From Stutzerimonas frequens (GTDB lineage Bacteria; Pseudomonadota; Gammaproteobacteria; Pseudomonadales; Pseudomonadaceae), in assembly GCF_024448335.1 (NCBI RefSeq), contig NZ_JAMOHM010000005.1, positions 1 to 64,000 on the forward strand: DNA of 64,000 nt, given 5' to 3'. Below the pieces are notes generated by a model. The model had not been told where the DNA came from. It saw only the letters and a program-made list of their open reading frames with translations, and searched no databases. The position numbers and the translations under genes were made by a program. Below are positions 20,539 to 29,796 of this stretch, in pieces. Position 1 is the stretch's first letter. The number at the start of each line of letters is the position of its first letter.

Positions 20539-21987
20539 ATGGCTCTCGAACACAGCCGCTCCGCGCCACCGCAGCATGCGATCGATTTCGAAACCGTTGG
20601 CAGTAGTTATTTCCAGGAACGCGAACTGAAGAAAGGCGCCGCCGGCTGGGTGCTGCTGGTCGGCCTTGGCGTCGCCTATGTGATTTCCGGCGACTACGCC
20701 GGCTGGAACTTCGGCCTCGCCCAGGGCGGTTGGGGCGGGCTGTTCATCGCCACGCTGCTGATGGCGACCATGTACCTGTGCATGTGCTTCTCGCTGGCCG
20801 AGCTGTCCTCGATGGTCCCGACCGCGGGCGGCGGCTACGGTTTTGCCCGCACCGCCTTCGGCCCATTGGGCGGCTTTCTCACCGGCACGGCGATCCTCAT
20901 CGAATACGCCATCGCGCCGGCGGCGATCGCCGTGTTCATCGGCGCCTATTGCGAGTCACTGTTCGGCATCGGCGGCTGGATGATCTATCTGGCCTTCTAC
21001 ATCGTCTTCATCGGCATCCACATCTTCGGCGTCGGCGAGGCGCTGAAGCTGATGTTCATCATCACCGCCGTCGCCGCCCTTGCCCTGGCGGTGTTCATCG
21101 TCGCCATGGTGCCGCACTTCTCGGTGGACAAGCTGCTCGATATCGCGCCGACCACCGCTGCCGGTGCCAGCAACTTCCTGCCCTATGGCTATGTCGGCAT
21201 CTGGGCGGCGATTCCCTACGCGATCTGGTTCTTCCTCGCCGTCGAAGGCGTGCCGCTGGCCGCCGAGGAAACCAAGAACCCGCAGCGCGACATGCCCCGC
21301 GGGCTGATCGGCGCCATGCTGATCCTGGTCGCCTTCGCCGGGCTGATCCTCCTGGTCGGCCCGGGCGGCGCCGGCTCCAGCACTCTGGTGGCATCCGGCA
21401 ACCCGCTGGTGGAAGCGCTGACCACGGCCTACGGCTCGTCCACCTGGATGAGCGGCTTCGTCAACCTGGTCGGCCTGGCCGGGCTGATCGCCAGCTTCTT
21501 CTCGATCATCTTCGCCTACTCGCGGCAGATCTTTGCCCTGTCGCGGGCCGGCTACCTGCCGCGCAACCTCTCACTGACCAACAAGAACAAGGCGCCGGTG
21601 CTGGCCCTGGTGATCCCCGGCGTGATCGGCTTCGCCCTCTCGCTGACTGGCGAGGGTGACCTGCTGATCCTCGTCGCGGTGTTCGGCGCGACCATCTCCT
21701 ACGTGTTGATGATGGCTTCGCACATCGTGCTGCGCCTGCGCCGGCCGGACCTGCATCGCCCGTACCGGACACCCGGCGGCATCGTCACCTCGGGCGTGGC
21801 GCTGGTACTGGCCTGCATCGCGGTCATCGCGGGCTTCCTGGTCGACCCGAGGGTGGTGATCGGCGCCGCGATCATCTACGGGATCTTCATTGCCTATTTC
21901 GCGCTCTACAGTCGACACCACCTGGTGGCCGGCACGCCGGAAGAGGAATTCGCGGCGATCGAGCAGGCCGAGGCGACACTCAAGTAG
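20539..21987 (+). CDS. eat: ethanolamine permease Eat
   Basis: This is an inner-membrane amino acid-polyamine-organocation (APC) family transporter that brings in ethanolamine. The 482-residue protein has about 12 hydrophobic segments, the APC-typical first helix GWVLLVGLGVAYVISGDYAGWN, and the conserved FFLAVEGVPLAAEETKNPQRDMPRG loop. The start MALEHSRSAPP at 20539 has AAGAGGA seven bases upstream; 14 extra codons of the longest ORF include the promoter region and are rejected. It is followed 11 bases later by eutB, so transport and the lyase are co-expressed. Confidence 0.94.
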   Translation: MALEHSRSAPPQHAIDFETVGSSYFQERELKKGAAGWVLLVGLGVAYVISGDYAGWNFGLAQGGWGGLFIATLLMATMYLCMCFSLAELSSMVPTAGGGYGFARTAFGPLGGFLTGTAILIEYAIAPAAIAVFIGAYCESLFGIGGWMIYLAFYIVFIGIHIFGVGEALKLMFIITAVAALALAVFIVAMVPHFSVDKLLDIAPTTAAGASNFLPYGYVGIWAAIPYAIWFFLAVEGVPLAAEETKNPQRDMPRGLIGAMLILVAFAGLILLVGPGGAGSSTLVASGNPLVEALTTAYGSSTWMSGFVNLVGLAGLIASFFSIIFAYSRQIFALSRAGYLPRNLSLTNKNKAPVLALVIPGVIGFALSLTGEGDLLILVAVFGATISYVLMMASHIVLRLRRPDLHRPYRTPGGIVTSGVALVLACIAVIAGFLVDPRVVIGAAIIYGIFIAYFALYSRHHLVAGTPEEEFAAIEQAEATLK

Positions 21988-21998
21988 GGAGAGCAGCC

Positions 21999-23390
21999 AT
22001 GACGTACTCGCACAGCGTGGGCGGCACCACCTGGCGCTTCGACGATCTGCGCGAGGTGATGGCCAAGGCCAGCCCGGCGCGCTCCGGCGACCTGCTCGCC
22101 GGGGTCGCGGCGGGCAGCGACGCCGAGCGAGTGGCGGCGCAGATGTGCCTGGCCGATGTGCCGCTCAGGCGTTTTCTCGAAGAAGCACTGATCCCCTACG
22201 AAAGCGATGAAGTCACTCGGCTGATCATCGACAGCCATGACGCCGCCGCCTTCGCTCCGATCAGCCACCTGACCGTGGGCGATTTCCGCAACTGGCTGCT
22301 CGGCGAGGAGGCGGACGAGTCGTCGCTGAAAGCCCTCGCACCGGGGCTGACGCCGGAGATGGTCGCCGCGGTGTCGAAGATCATGCGCGTGCAGGACCTG
22401 ATCCTGGTCGCGCAGAAGGTCCGCGTCGTCACCCGCTTTCGCAATAGCATCGGCCTGGCCGGACGCATGTCCACCCGGCTGCAGCCGAACCATCCCACCG
22501 ACGACGGCGCCGGCATCGCCGCGAGCATTCTCGACGGCCTGCTCTACGGCAACGGCGACGCGGTGATCGGCATCAACCCGGCCACCGACAGCACCGCCGG
22601 CATCTGCGAGCTGCTGAAAATGCTCGACGCGGTGATCAGCCGCTACGGGATCCCGACCCAGGGTTGCATCCTCACCCACGTCACCACCTCCATCGAGGCG
22701 ATCAACCGCGGCGCGCCGCTGGACCTGGTGTTCCAGTCCATCGCCGGCACCGAGGCGGCCAACGCCAGCTTCGGCATCAACCTGGCAACGCTGCAGGAAG
22801 GCTACGAGGCCGGCCTGTCGCAAAAGCGCGGCACCCTCGGCGACAACCTGATGTATTTCGAGACCGGCCAGGGCAGCGCGCTCTCGGCCAACGCCCATCA
22901 CGGCGTCGATCAGCAGACCTGCGAAGCCCGCGCCTACGCCGTCGCGCGCCGCTACAAGCCGCTGCTGGTGAATACCGTGGTCGGTTTCATCGGCCCGGAA
23001 TACCTCTACAACGGCAAGCAGATCATCCGCGCCGGGCTGGAGGACCACTTCTGCGGCAAGCTGCTCGGCGTGCCCATGGGTTGCGACATCTGCTACACCA
23101 ACCACGCCGAAGCCGACCAGGACGACATGGACATGCTGTTGACCCTGCTCGGCACGGCGGGCATCAACTTCATCATGGGCATCCCGGGCTCGGACGACGT
23201 GATGCTCAACTACCAGACCACCTCCTTCCACGACGCGCTCTACGTGCGTCAGGTGCTCGGCCTGCGGCCCGCCCCGGAATTCGAGGAATGGCTGGCGAAG
23301 ATGCAGATCCTCCGACAGGACGGCAATCGCCTGCAGCTCGGCCGTGACCTGCCCGAAGCATTCCGCCGGGCGCTGGAGCAGCAGGCATGA
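21999..23390 (+). CDS. eutB: ethanolamine ammonia-lyase large subunit EutB
   Basis: EutB is the catalytic alpha subunit of the adenosylcobalamin-dependent lyase that splits ethanolamine to acetaldehyde and ammonia. The 463-residue protein shows the TIM-barrel family signature across RLQPNHPTDDGAGI, GDAVIGINPATDS and GFIGPEYLYNG, and full length. There are no microcompartment shell genes here, as expected for the short Pseudomonas pathway. A GGAG-type ribosome site precedes the ATG. Its stop overlaps the ATG of a 42-codon ORF. Confidence 0.97.
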   Translation: MTYSHSVGGTTWRFDDLREVMAKASPARSGDLLAGVAAGSDAERVAAQMCLADVPLRRFLEEALIPYESDEVTRLIIDSHDAAAFAPISHLTVGDFRNWLLGEEADESSLKALAPGLTPEMVAAVSKIMRVQDLILVAQKVRVVTRFRNSIGLAGRMSTRLQPNHPTDDGAGIAASILDGLLYGNGDAVIGINPATDSTAGICELLKMLDAVISRYGIPTQGCILTHVTTSIEAINRGAPLDLVFQSIAGTEAANASFGINLATLQEGYEAGLSQKRGTLGDNLMYFETGQGSALSANAHHGVDQQTCEARAYAVARRYKPLLVNTVVGFIGPEYLYNGKQIIRAGLEDHFCGKLLGVPMGCDICYTNHAEADQDDMDMLLTLLGTAGINFIMGIPGSDDVMLNYQTTSFHDALYVRQVLGLRPAPEFEEWLAKMQILRQDGNRLQLGRDLPEAFRRALEQQA

Positions 23391-23515
23391 GATGCCAGGG
23401 CAAATCCGGCAGCGGCCTCGACCGCACAGTGGCCGCGCACGGCTTCGCCGACGAGGCCGCCGCCATGAGCGTCCGACGCCTGGGCCAGCGTATCGACCAT
23501 AGGGAGCCGCAATGA
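23387..23515 (+). CDS. 42-residue ORF bridging eutB and eutC
   Basis: The 121-base gap between eutB and eutC is filled by one open frame. It begins with an ATG overlapping the eutB stop (ATGA) and ends with a TGA overlapping the eutC start (ATGA), so all three frames are chained. Roughly 35 of 42 third positions are G or C. The peptide ([20 protein letters not shown]...) is basic, has no membrane segment, and I do not recognise it. It may be a real small protein, or merely a leader keeping ribosomes on the mRNA to couple EutC to EutB synthesis. A chance open frame is also possible. Confidence 0.4.
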   Translation: MRCQGKSGSGLDRTVAAHGFADEAAAMSVRRLGQRIDHREPQ

Positions 23516-24294
23516 ACCACATCCCCAATCCCTGGCAGCACCTGCGCCAGCTGACCCCGGCGCGCATCGCCCTTGGCCGTGCCGGCACCAGTCTGCCGAC
23601 GGTGGCGCAACTGGATTTCCAGTTCGCCCACGCGCAGGCCCGTGATGCCGTGCACCTGCCGCTGGACTGCACCGCGCTGACCGCCGAGCTGGACAAGCAC
23701 GGCCTCGCCTGCCTGCCGCTACACAGCGCCGCCAGCGACCGCCAGACCTATCTGCAACGCCCTGACCTCGGCCGACGCCTGGACGAATCCAGCGCCGCCA
23801 CGCTCGACGCCGAGGCCGGCGACGGCTGCGACCTGGCGCTGGTGATCGCCGATGGCCTCTCGGCCCTGGCCGTGCAGCGTCATGCGGCACCCATGGCACT
23901 GAAGATCGCCGAACAATGCCAGGCCGAAGGCTGGTCCCTCGGCCCCGTCGCGCTGGTGGAACAGGGCCGCGTGGCGGTGGCCGACGAGATCGGTCAGCGC
24001 CTCAAGGCGCGCATGGTGGTGATCCTGCTCGGGGAGCGACCGGGCCTCAGCTCGCCGGACAGCCTGGGCCTTTACTTCACCTGGGCACCGCAGGTCGGTC
24101 GGCACGATGCGCAGCGCAACTGCATCTCCAACATCCGCCCCGAGGGGCTGAGCTACAACCTGGCCGCGCACCGCCTGCTCTACCTGATGCGCGAAGCCAG
24201 CCGCCGACAGCTCTCCGGCGTCCAGCTCAAGGACGAGGCCGACGTGCCGGCGCTGGACGGTCAGCCGCGCGCCGGCAACTTCCTGCTCGGCTAG
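23512..24294 (+). CDS. eutC: ethanolamine ammonia-lyase small subunit EutC
   Basis: EutC is the beta subunit that completes the ethanolamine ammonia-lyase and its cobalamin site. The 260-residue protein contains the family motifs [38 protein letters not shown] and [22 protein letters not shown] sequence precedes the ATG. It converges on the phosphatase gene with six bases between, and a hairpin covers the junction. Confidence 0.96.
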   Translation: MNHIPNPWQHLRQLTPARIALGRAGTSLPTVAQLDFQFAHAQARDAVHLPLDCTALTAELDKHGLACLPLHSAASDRQTYLQRPDLGRRLDESSAATLDAEAGDGCDLALVIADGLSALAVQRHAAPMALKIAEQCQAEGWSLGPVALVEQGRVAVADEIGQRLKARMVVILLGERPGLSSPDSLGLYFTWAPQVGRHDAQRNCISNIRPEGLSYNLAAHRLLYLMREASRRQLSGVQLKDEADVPALDGQPRAGNFLLG

Positions 24295-24311
24295 CCGGCA
24301 TCAGGCCGGCT
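24293..24311. terminator. hairpin between converging eutC and phoD
   Basis: AGCCGGC and GCCGGCT form a perfect 7-bp stem with a 5-nt loop, and the phosphatase stop codon falls in the loop region. No T-run on either side, so it is only a possible shared terminator. Confidence 0.45.
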
Positions 24312-25872
24312 GCCAGGGCTCCAGCGTCTGGCTGTACACCACCGCGCCGTCGATGTCGCGCAGGCTCACGCTCAGCGCACCGCTCTGGGCGTCGATCTCC
24401 ACCTCGCCGAAGAACTGGAAGCCCGCCCGCGGCGAGCTGTTTGGCGTGGGCGGCGCCTTCTGGAACACCACCTCCGGACCGAAGGTGCCGTCCAGCGGAT
24501 TAGGCCCGAAGCTGCCGGCGTTCAAGGGGCCTGCGACGAACTCCCAGAACGGCTCGAACTGCTGGAAAGCGGCGCGGTTGGGGTGGTAGTGGTGCGCGGC
24601 GCAATAGTGCACATCGGCGGTCAGCCAGACGGTGTTGCGCACCCGCGCACGCTGGATGAAGGCGAGAAGCTCGGCGATTTCCAGCTCGCGACCGAGCGCC
24701 TGACCATCGTCACCGTTGGCGATCGCCTCCCAGCGACGCATGCCCTGGGCGTCCACGCCGTCCGGCACATGCAGGCCGATGGGCATGTCGCCGGCGATCA
24801 CTTTCCAGGTCGCCCGCGAGGCGCGCAGCTCGCGTTTGAGCCAGCGCAACTGCTCACGGCCGAGGAAAGCCGTCTGCGCGCCCTGCTCGCTCTGCAGATT
24901 ATCGGTGTTCGGCCCGCGGTAGCTGCGCATATCCAGCACGTACACGTCCAGCAACGGGCCGTAGCTGACCTTGCGGTAGATGCGCCCGAGCTTGTCGCCA
25001 CGGGCCACGCGCATCGGCGCGTATTCCAGGTAGGCCTGGCGCGCACGGCGGACCAGGGTGTCGATGTCGCGCACCTGCTGATAGCGATCGTCCAGCTCCT
25101 TGCTCGGCGACCAGTTGTTGGTCACCTCGTGATCGTCCCACTGCCAGATCTGCGGCACCTCCGCGTTGAAGGCCCGCAGGTTCTCATCCAGCAGGTTGTA
25201 GCGGTAGTTGCCGCGAAACTCATTGAGCGTCTCGGCGACCTTGCTCTTCTCTTCGGTGACCAGATTGCGCCAGATGCTGCCGTCCTCGGCAGTCAGCTCG
25301 GCTGGGATCGGCCCGTCGGCGTAGATCACGTCTCCGCTGTGCAGGAAGAAGTCCGGTCGGCGCATGCGCATGCTTTCGTAGATGCGCATGCCGCCGAAGT
25401 CCGGGTTGATGCCGTAGCCCTGGCCGCAGGTATCGCCACCCCAGACGAAACGGATATTGCGCGGGCGCGTCGGTGCGCTGCGCAGATAGCCGAACCAGGG
25501 CTCGCTGAGCACGCCACTGCGGGCATCCTCGAAGCGCGCGCGGTAGAAGATCGACTGATCTGCCGGCAGCCCACGCAGATCGACGCGAGCCGTGAAGTCC
25601 TGACCGGCATCGGTGATCGAAGACAGCATGCGCCGCGGATTGCCGAAACGGCTGCGCGTATCCCACTCGACGACCAGTCGCCCGGGCCTGTCGCAGCGGC
25701 TCCAGATCAATGCGCGGCCATCCGTCACGTCGCCGGACTGTACACCGTCGAGCATCTGCGGCCGCTCGCGCGGCGCGGCGATGATGGCGGGCGCAATGCC
25801 CAGGGCCGGCAGGGCGATGCCGGCGCCGATGCCCTGCAGCAGCTGACGGCGTTTCTGATCCGGTGCGGTCAT
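24301..25872 (-). CDS. phoD: PhoD-like alkaline phosphatase/phosphodiesterase, Tat-exported
   Basis: The 523-residue protein starts with a twin-arginine leader (KRRQLLQ followed by a hydrophobic Ala/Ile-rich stretch to about residue 35), an N-terminal PhoD_N domain and the metallophosphatase core with LHSGDVIYADGP, WDDHEVTNNW and LTADVHYCAAHHY. This fits the PhoD family, calcium/iron phosphatases active outside the cytoplasm. The ATG at 25872 has AAGGAG upstream; about 100 upstream codons of the longest ORF overlap mtfA and are a shadow. No Pho box was identified. It could prefer diesters over monoesters. Confidence 0.87.
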   Translation of the reverse strand: MTAPDQKRRQLLQGIGAGIALPALGIAPAIIAAPRERPQMLDGVQSGDVTDGRALIWSRCDRPGRLVVEWDTRSRFGNPRRMLSSITDAGQDFTARVDLRGLPADQSIFYRARFEDARSGVLSEPWFGYLRSAPTRPRNIRFVWGGDTCGQGYGINPDFGGMRIYESMRMRRPDFFLHSGDVIYADGPIPAELTAEDGSIWRNLVTEEKSKVAETLNEFRGNYRYNLLDENLRAFNAEVPQIWQWDDHEVTNNWSPSKELDDRYQQVRDIDTLVRRARQAYLEYAPMRVARGDKLGRIYRKVSYGPLLDVYVLDMRSYRGPNTDNLQSEQGAQTAFLGREQLRWLKRELRASRATWKVIAGDMPIGLHVPDGVDAQGMRRWEAIANGDDGQALGRELEIAELLAFIQRARVRNTVWLTADVHYCAAHHYHPNRAAFQQFEPFWEFVAGPLNAGSFGPNPLDGTFGPEVVFQKAPPTPNSSPRAGFQFFGEVEIDAQSGALSVSLRDIDGAVVYSQTLEPWQPA

Positions 25873-26020
25873 CTCGAGGTCTCCTTGCGAGTGGGTGGTT
25901 CTCCTGATGTAGCCGGCCCGCTTGACAGTCCCATGACGCACCGACCGACGGTACTTCACTGCTTGTCGCATCCCGCAGCCACGCTTAATGTGGGCGCCCA
26001 CTTCGCTGGAGCCTCCGTCC

Positions 26021-26833
26021 ATGTGGTCCTTCCGCGCCTGGCAGCGCAAACGCGTCCTTGCCCGCAACCCGGTCGCGCCTGAGCTGTGGCAGCAGGTACT
26101 CGACAGCCTGCCGATACTCGATGGCCTGAGCGACGACCAGCTGGATCGTCTGCGTGAGCGCGCCGTGCTGTTCCTGCACGACAAGCGCCTGACACCGCTG
26201 GCGGGCGTCGAGCTGCAACCCCAGGACCGCCTGCGCCTGGCGCTACAGGCGCAGTTGCCGCTGCTGCACCTGGCCGATCTCGGCTGGTATCGCGGCTTTC
26301 ACGAGATCGTGATCTACCCCGACGACTTCCTCAGCCCGCAGAAGCACCGCGACGCTGCTGGCGTCGAGCATGAATGGGACGCCGAGCACAGCGGCGAAGC
26401 CTGGTTGCAGGGCCCGGTGATCCTGGCCTGGCCTGGCGTGCAGCAGAGTGGTGGCTGGGAAGCCTACAACCTGGTGATCCACGAGCTGGCGCACAAGCTG
26501 GACATGCTCAACGGCGATGCCAACGGCCTGCCGCCGCTGCACCGGCAGATGCGCATCGAAGCCTGGGCCAGCGCCATGCAGCGCGCCTACGACCAGCTCG
26601 ACCGCACGCTCGACGCCGACCCGGATGCCGAGACGCCGATCGACCCCTACGCCGCCGAGAACCCGGCAGAGTTCTTCGCCGTTACCAGCGAGTACTTCTT
26701 CAGCGCACCGGACGTGCTGCAGCAGGCCTTTCCCGAGGTCTATGCGCAGCTGGCAGCGTTCTACCGGCAGGACCCGCTAGCGCGCCTGCAGCGCCTGCAG
26801 GCCGAACACCCTGCCTACCGGGAACCTGCGTAG
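26021..26833 (+). CDS. mtfA: MtfA-type zinc peptidase
   Basis: MtfA (DgsA anti-repressor) is a cytoplasmic zinc aminopeptidase-like protein, in enterobacteria titrating the glucose repressor Mlc; its partner in pseudomonads is unknown. The 270-residue protein has the gluzincin motif HELAH with NPAEFFAVTSEYFF providing the downstream glutamate. The start MWSFRAWQRKRVL at 26021 matches the family; the longest ORF adds 11 codons. It is divergent from the phosphatase and precedes ppa. Confidence 0.9.
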   Translation: MWSFRAWQRKRVLARNPVAPELWQQVLDSLPILDGLSDDQLDRLRERAVLFLHDKRLTPLAGVELQPQDRLRLALQAQLPLLHLADLGWYRGFHEIVIYPDDFLSPQKHRDAAGVEHEWDAEHSGEAWLQGPVILAWPGVQQSGGWEAYNLVIHELAHKLDMLNGDANGLPPLHRQMRIEAWASAMQRAYDQLDRTLDADPDAETPIDPYAAENPAEFFAVTSEYFFSAPDVLQQAFPEVYAQLAAFYRQDPLARLQRLQAEHPAYREPA

Positions 26834-26878
26834 GCCGGGCGCGTCGAAGCCGGCGTGCATTGCACGCGACATTGCGCC

Positions 26879-26884
26879 TATAAT
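26879..26884 (+). promoter_or_regulatory. -10 box (TATAAT) upstream of ppa
   Basis: A consensus TATAAT lies 56 bases before the ppa start. No good -35 hexamer is seen at 16-18 bp spacing; TTGCAC at 26860 is only 13 bp away. Confidence 0.45.
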
Positions 26885-26940
26885 CGCGCCCACTTTTTTC
26901 CGCCCCCAGGCCGCGCTGGCCGATCAGGAGCCCATCGTTC

Positions 26941-27468
26941 ATGAGCTACAGCAAAGTCCCGGCTGGCAAAGACCTGCCGAACGACATCTACGTCGCCATC
27001 GAGATCCCGGCCAACCACGCGCCGATCAAGTACGAAATCGATCACGACACCGACTGTCTGTTCGTCGACCGCTTCATGGCCACCCCGATGTTCTACCCGG
27101 CCAACTACGGCTTCATCCCGCACACCCTGGCTGACGACGGCGACCCGCTGGACGTGCTGGTCGTGACCCCCTATCCGGTCGCACCGGGCTCGGTCATCCG
27201 CTGCCGTCCGGTCGGCGTGCTGAACATGACCGACGAAGCCGGCGGTGACGCCAAGCTGATCGCCGTCCCGCACGACAAGCTGACCCAGCTGTACAAGGAC
27301 GTGAAGGAATACACCGACCTGCCACCGCTGCTGATCGAGCAGATCAAGCACTTCTTCGAGAACTACAAGGATCTCGAGAAGGGCAAGTGGGTCAAGGTCG
27401 AAGGCTGGGAAGGCGCCGACGCCGCCCGCGCCGCAATCACCAAGGCGGTTGCGGCTTACCAAAAATAA
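26941..27468 (+). CDS. ppa: inorganic pyrophosphatase
   Basis: This cytoplasmic family I enzyme hydrolyses pyrophosphate and so drives nucleic acid and protein synthesis. The 175-residue protein carries the signature [11 protein letters not shown] with its metal-binding aspartates, preceded by [13 protein letters not shown]. Length is typical for bacterial hexameric enzymes. It appears monocistronic, with a TATAAT upstream and a strong terminator just beyond the stop. Confidence 0.98.
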   Translation: MSYSKVPAGKDLPNDIYVAIEIPANHAPIKYEIDHDTDCLFVDRFMATPMFYPANYGFIPHTLADDGDPLDVLVVTPYPVAPGSVIRCRPVGVLNMTDEAGGDAKLIAVPHDKLTQLYKDVKEYTDLPPLLIEQIKHFFENYKDLEKGKWVKVEGWEGADAARAAITKAVAAYQK

Positions 27469-27485
27469 GCCAACGCCACCCCCTG

Positions 27486-27510
27486 AAAGCCGGCCACAAG
27501 CCGGCTTTTT
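27486..27510 (+). terminator. terminator of ppa
   Basis: AGCCGGC/GCCGGCT 7-bp stem, 5-nt loop, followed by TTTTT; begins 18 bases after the ppa stop. The remaining bases to 27713 hold no recognisable gene. Confidence 0.88.
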
Positions 27511-27713
27511 AATGCCCGCAATTCGGCACGCTTTCCTCTGCTACGTCCTGGTCCCTCGGCGCTCGCCGCCGCAGTCTGTCGGCTCCCAAGTCGGGAACGA
27601 CTTGATACAAATCAGCCTCTCAATCTGCATCGCTGCGAACAGCGTTATCGCTAAGATTCGCCGCCCCGTGCAGCTGCGCGCGGAGGCTGACTGCCACCAG
27701 CCCGAGATTTCCG

Positions 27714-28475
27714 ATGGAATCGCTCATCCAGCTTTTTTCCGAACCCACCACCTGGGTGGCCCTGGCCACGCTGATCACCATGGAGGTGGTACTCGGCATC
27801 GATAACCTGATCTTCATTTCGATCCTGACCAACAAGCTGCCGGAGCAGCATCGCGAGCGGGCCAGACGCATCGGCATCGGCCTGGCCCTGATCATGCGCC
27901 TGGGCCTGCTGGGGACCGTGGCCTGGATCGTCCAGTTGACCGAGCCGGTCTTCGAGGCGTTCGGCCATGCCTTCTCCTGGAAGGACATGATCCTGATCGC
28001 CGGCGGCCTGTTCCTGCTGTGGAAGGCGACCAAGGAAATCCACCACAGCATGGACCCGACGCCGGGCGGCGACATGTTCGAGGGCAAGTCGGTCGGCAAT
28101 GCGGTCACCATGGGCTTCGGCTCGGCAATCGCGCAGATCCTGCTGCTGGACCTGGTGTTTTCCATCGACAGCATCATCACCGCCGTCGGCATGACCGACC
28201 ATGTGGCCATCATGGTGGTCGCGGTAATCGTTGCGGTGACCGTGATGCTGGTGGCGGCCAACCCGCTCGCCAAGTTCATCAACGACAACCCGACAGTGGT
28301 CATGCTGGCCCTGGGGTTCCTGCTGATGATCGGCATGACCCTGATCGCCGAAGGCTTCGGCGCCCACGTGCCGAAAGGCTACGTCTATGCCGCCATGGCG
28401 TTCTCGGCGGGCATCGAGGTGCTGAACATGCTGGCGCGACGGGCCAAGCGCAAGCAGCTCGAAGGGGCACGCTGA
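27714..28475 (+). CDS. TerC-family integral membrane protein
   Basis: The 253-residue protein has about seven hydrophobic segments and the two family aspartate motifs inside membrane helices, [12 protein letters not shown] near the N-terminus and [12 protein letters not shown] in the middle. TerC/YoaE/YgdQ proteins are linked to metal (Mn, tellurite) handling at the membrane, but the substrate of this one is not shown by sequence. It stands alone; no metal riboswitch was recognised upstream. Confidence 0.88.
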   Translation: MESLIQLFSEPTTWVALATLITMEVVLGIDNLIFISILTNKLPEQHRERARRIGIGLALIMRLGLLGTVAWIVQLTEPVFEAFGHAFSWKDMILIAGGLFLLWKATKEIHHSMDPTPGGDMFEGKSVGNAVTMGFGSAIAQILLLDLVFSIDSIITAVGMTDHVAIMVVAVIVAVTVMLVAANPLAKFINDNPTVVMLALGFLLMIGMTLIAEGFGAHVPKGYVYAAMAFSAGIEVLNMLARRAKRKQLEGAR

Positions 28476-28491
28476 CGGCTGTCTAGGTGCT

Positions 28492-28518
28492 GGTGAGCCG
28501 GGCACCGCTCGGCTCGCC
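28492..28518 (+). other. stem-loop after the TerC-family gene
   Basis: GGTGAGCCG pairs with CGGCTCGCC (one G-T wobble) around a 9-nt loop, 17 bases after the stop. No T-run. A weak terminator is possible. Confidence 0.4.
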
Positions 28519-28583
28519 TACCCGGCACAACCGTCTGGACGATTCTGCGGCGCCCGAGCGAGCGAGCACCTGCACGCCGGCCC

Positions 28584-28718
28584 CAGGACGAAGCCAGCTG
28601 CGTGGTTTTCGGCATGCCCAAGGAGGCGCTGCAGATCGGTGCCGCCCAGAGCACCGAGGCCCTGGAAAACCTGCCCAGGTTGATCACCGACTATGCCCGT
28701 GCCACTTGCCGGAGTTGA
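28584..28718 (+). pseudogene. 3' remnant of a cheB methylesterase gene
   Basis: In one frame this stretch reads QDEASCVVFGMPKEA followed by about 29 more residues to a stop. This is the C-terminal signature of chemotaxis methylesterase CheB (E. coli ends similarly with EASCVVFGMPREA). No start codon, receiver domain or upstream part of CheB is present, so it is a relic of a rearrangement or deletion. The rest of the 385-base interval 28476-28860 shows only the stem-loop at 28492 and no other gene. Confidence 0.72.
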
Positions 28719-28860
28719 GCACGGCGCCGCTGCAGACGAGCGGCGCTGATGCGATTCAGCGCACCGCCGATACGGCGTGCCTATATCCCCTGCTTTCGAA
28801 GGGATTCCCGTGACCGTACGGTTTCGCTATGGTGGCTAACAGGTATCACGGAGTGATCGC

Positions 28861-29796
28861 ATGGTTCGGGGCTCAATCCTCTTGCTGTTGTTTGTCGCCT
28901 TGCTCGGCTGCCAGCCCGAATCGGATTCGATCCGTATCGGCAGCAACCGCTGGCTTGGCTATGCACCGATCTATCTGGCGGACGATCTGGGCTGGACTGC
29001 CCCCAGCGGCATCCGTCTGGTGGAATACCCGAACACCACAGGTGTGCTGCGCGGCTTTCGCAACGGCATGCTGGACGCCGCCATGCTCACCCTCGACGAA
29101 ACGCTGCTGCTGCAGGACAGCGCGGCGGAGCTCGACCTGGAGATCATTCTGGTCACCAACGTCTCAGCTGGCGCCGATGCGCTGTTCGCCCGCGCGCCGC
29201 TGACCAACCTCAAGGACTTGGCCGGCCAGCGCATTGGCGTGGAGAACACTGCGCTGGGCGCCTACTTCCTTTCCCGCGTGCTGGATCAGGCCGGGCTGCG
29301 GATCGACGATCTGCAGGTGGTCAGCCTGCCAGTGCATGAGCAGACCGCCGCCTTCGCCGCCGGCGATGTCGACGCTGTCATCACCTTTGCTTCGGAGGGC
29401 CCGGCGCTGGAAAGCAAGGGCGCCCGGCGCATCTTCGATAGCCGCCAGCTGCCGGGCGAGATCGTCGACGTACTGGTGGTCGACCGGCAACGCGTCACCC
29501 ACGAGCAGCGCCGGCGCCTCCGGGCCCTCTGGTTCGATGCGCTGCGCACCTGGCAGGACAATCGCGGTGAAACCGATCCACGCCTGCATGCGCGCCTCGG
29601 CCTGACGCCGATGGCACTGCAGGTCACCCTTGACGGCTTGTTGATGGGTGATCGCGCCGTCAACCGTGAATGGTTCGACGAGGGCCAGTTGCAGCAGAGC
29701 ATCGGCCAGCTCAGCCAGTATCTGCGCGAACGCCGGCTGCTCAACGGTTCGAACCCGGTCAATCTGATCGCTCGCTGCGAGGGCCCAACATGCTGA
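28861..29796 (+). CDS. lipoprotein substrate-binding protein (NMT1/SsuA type)
   Basis: The 311-residue protein has a lipoprotein signal ending in LLGC (Cys17) and a periplasmic-binding fold of the nitrate/sulfonate/pyrimidine-precursor type, with IRIGSNRWLGYAPIYLADDLGW at the start and MLDAAMLTLDE as the usual ligand-loop region. There is no permease or ATPase next to it. Instead its last seven bases overlap the start of a GGDEF-EAL protein, so it more likely acts as a sensor that presents a ligand to that membrane enzyme than as a transporter component. The ligand is unknown. Confidence 0.85.
   Translation: MVRGSILLLLFVALLGCQPESDSIRIGSNRWLGYAPIYLADDLGWTAPSGIRLVEYPNTTGVLRGFRNGMLDAAMLTLDETLLLQDSAAELDLEIILVTNVSAGADALFARAPLTNLKDLAGQRIGVENTALGAYFLSRVLDQAGLRIDDLQVVSLPVHEQTAAFAAGDVDAVITFASEGPALESKGARRIFDSRQLPGEIVDVLVVDRQRVTHEQRRRLRALWFDALRTWQDNRGETDPRLHARLGLTPMALQVTLDGLLMGDRAVNREWFDEGQLQQSIGQLSQYLRERRLLNGSNPVNLIARCEGPTC

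Noticed and set aside
26855-26884. Complete sigma-70 promoter before ppa from TTGCAC and TATAAT
   Set aside because: The spacing is 13 bp, too short for a standard promoter, so only the -10 box is kept.
28487-28813. 108-codon ORF across the gap after the TerC-family gene
   Set aside because: The frame has no recognisable motif, while a different frame holds the CheB remnant; the region also contains a stem-loop.
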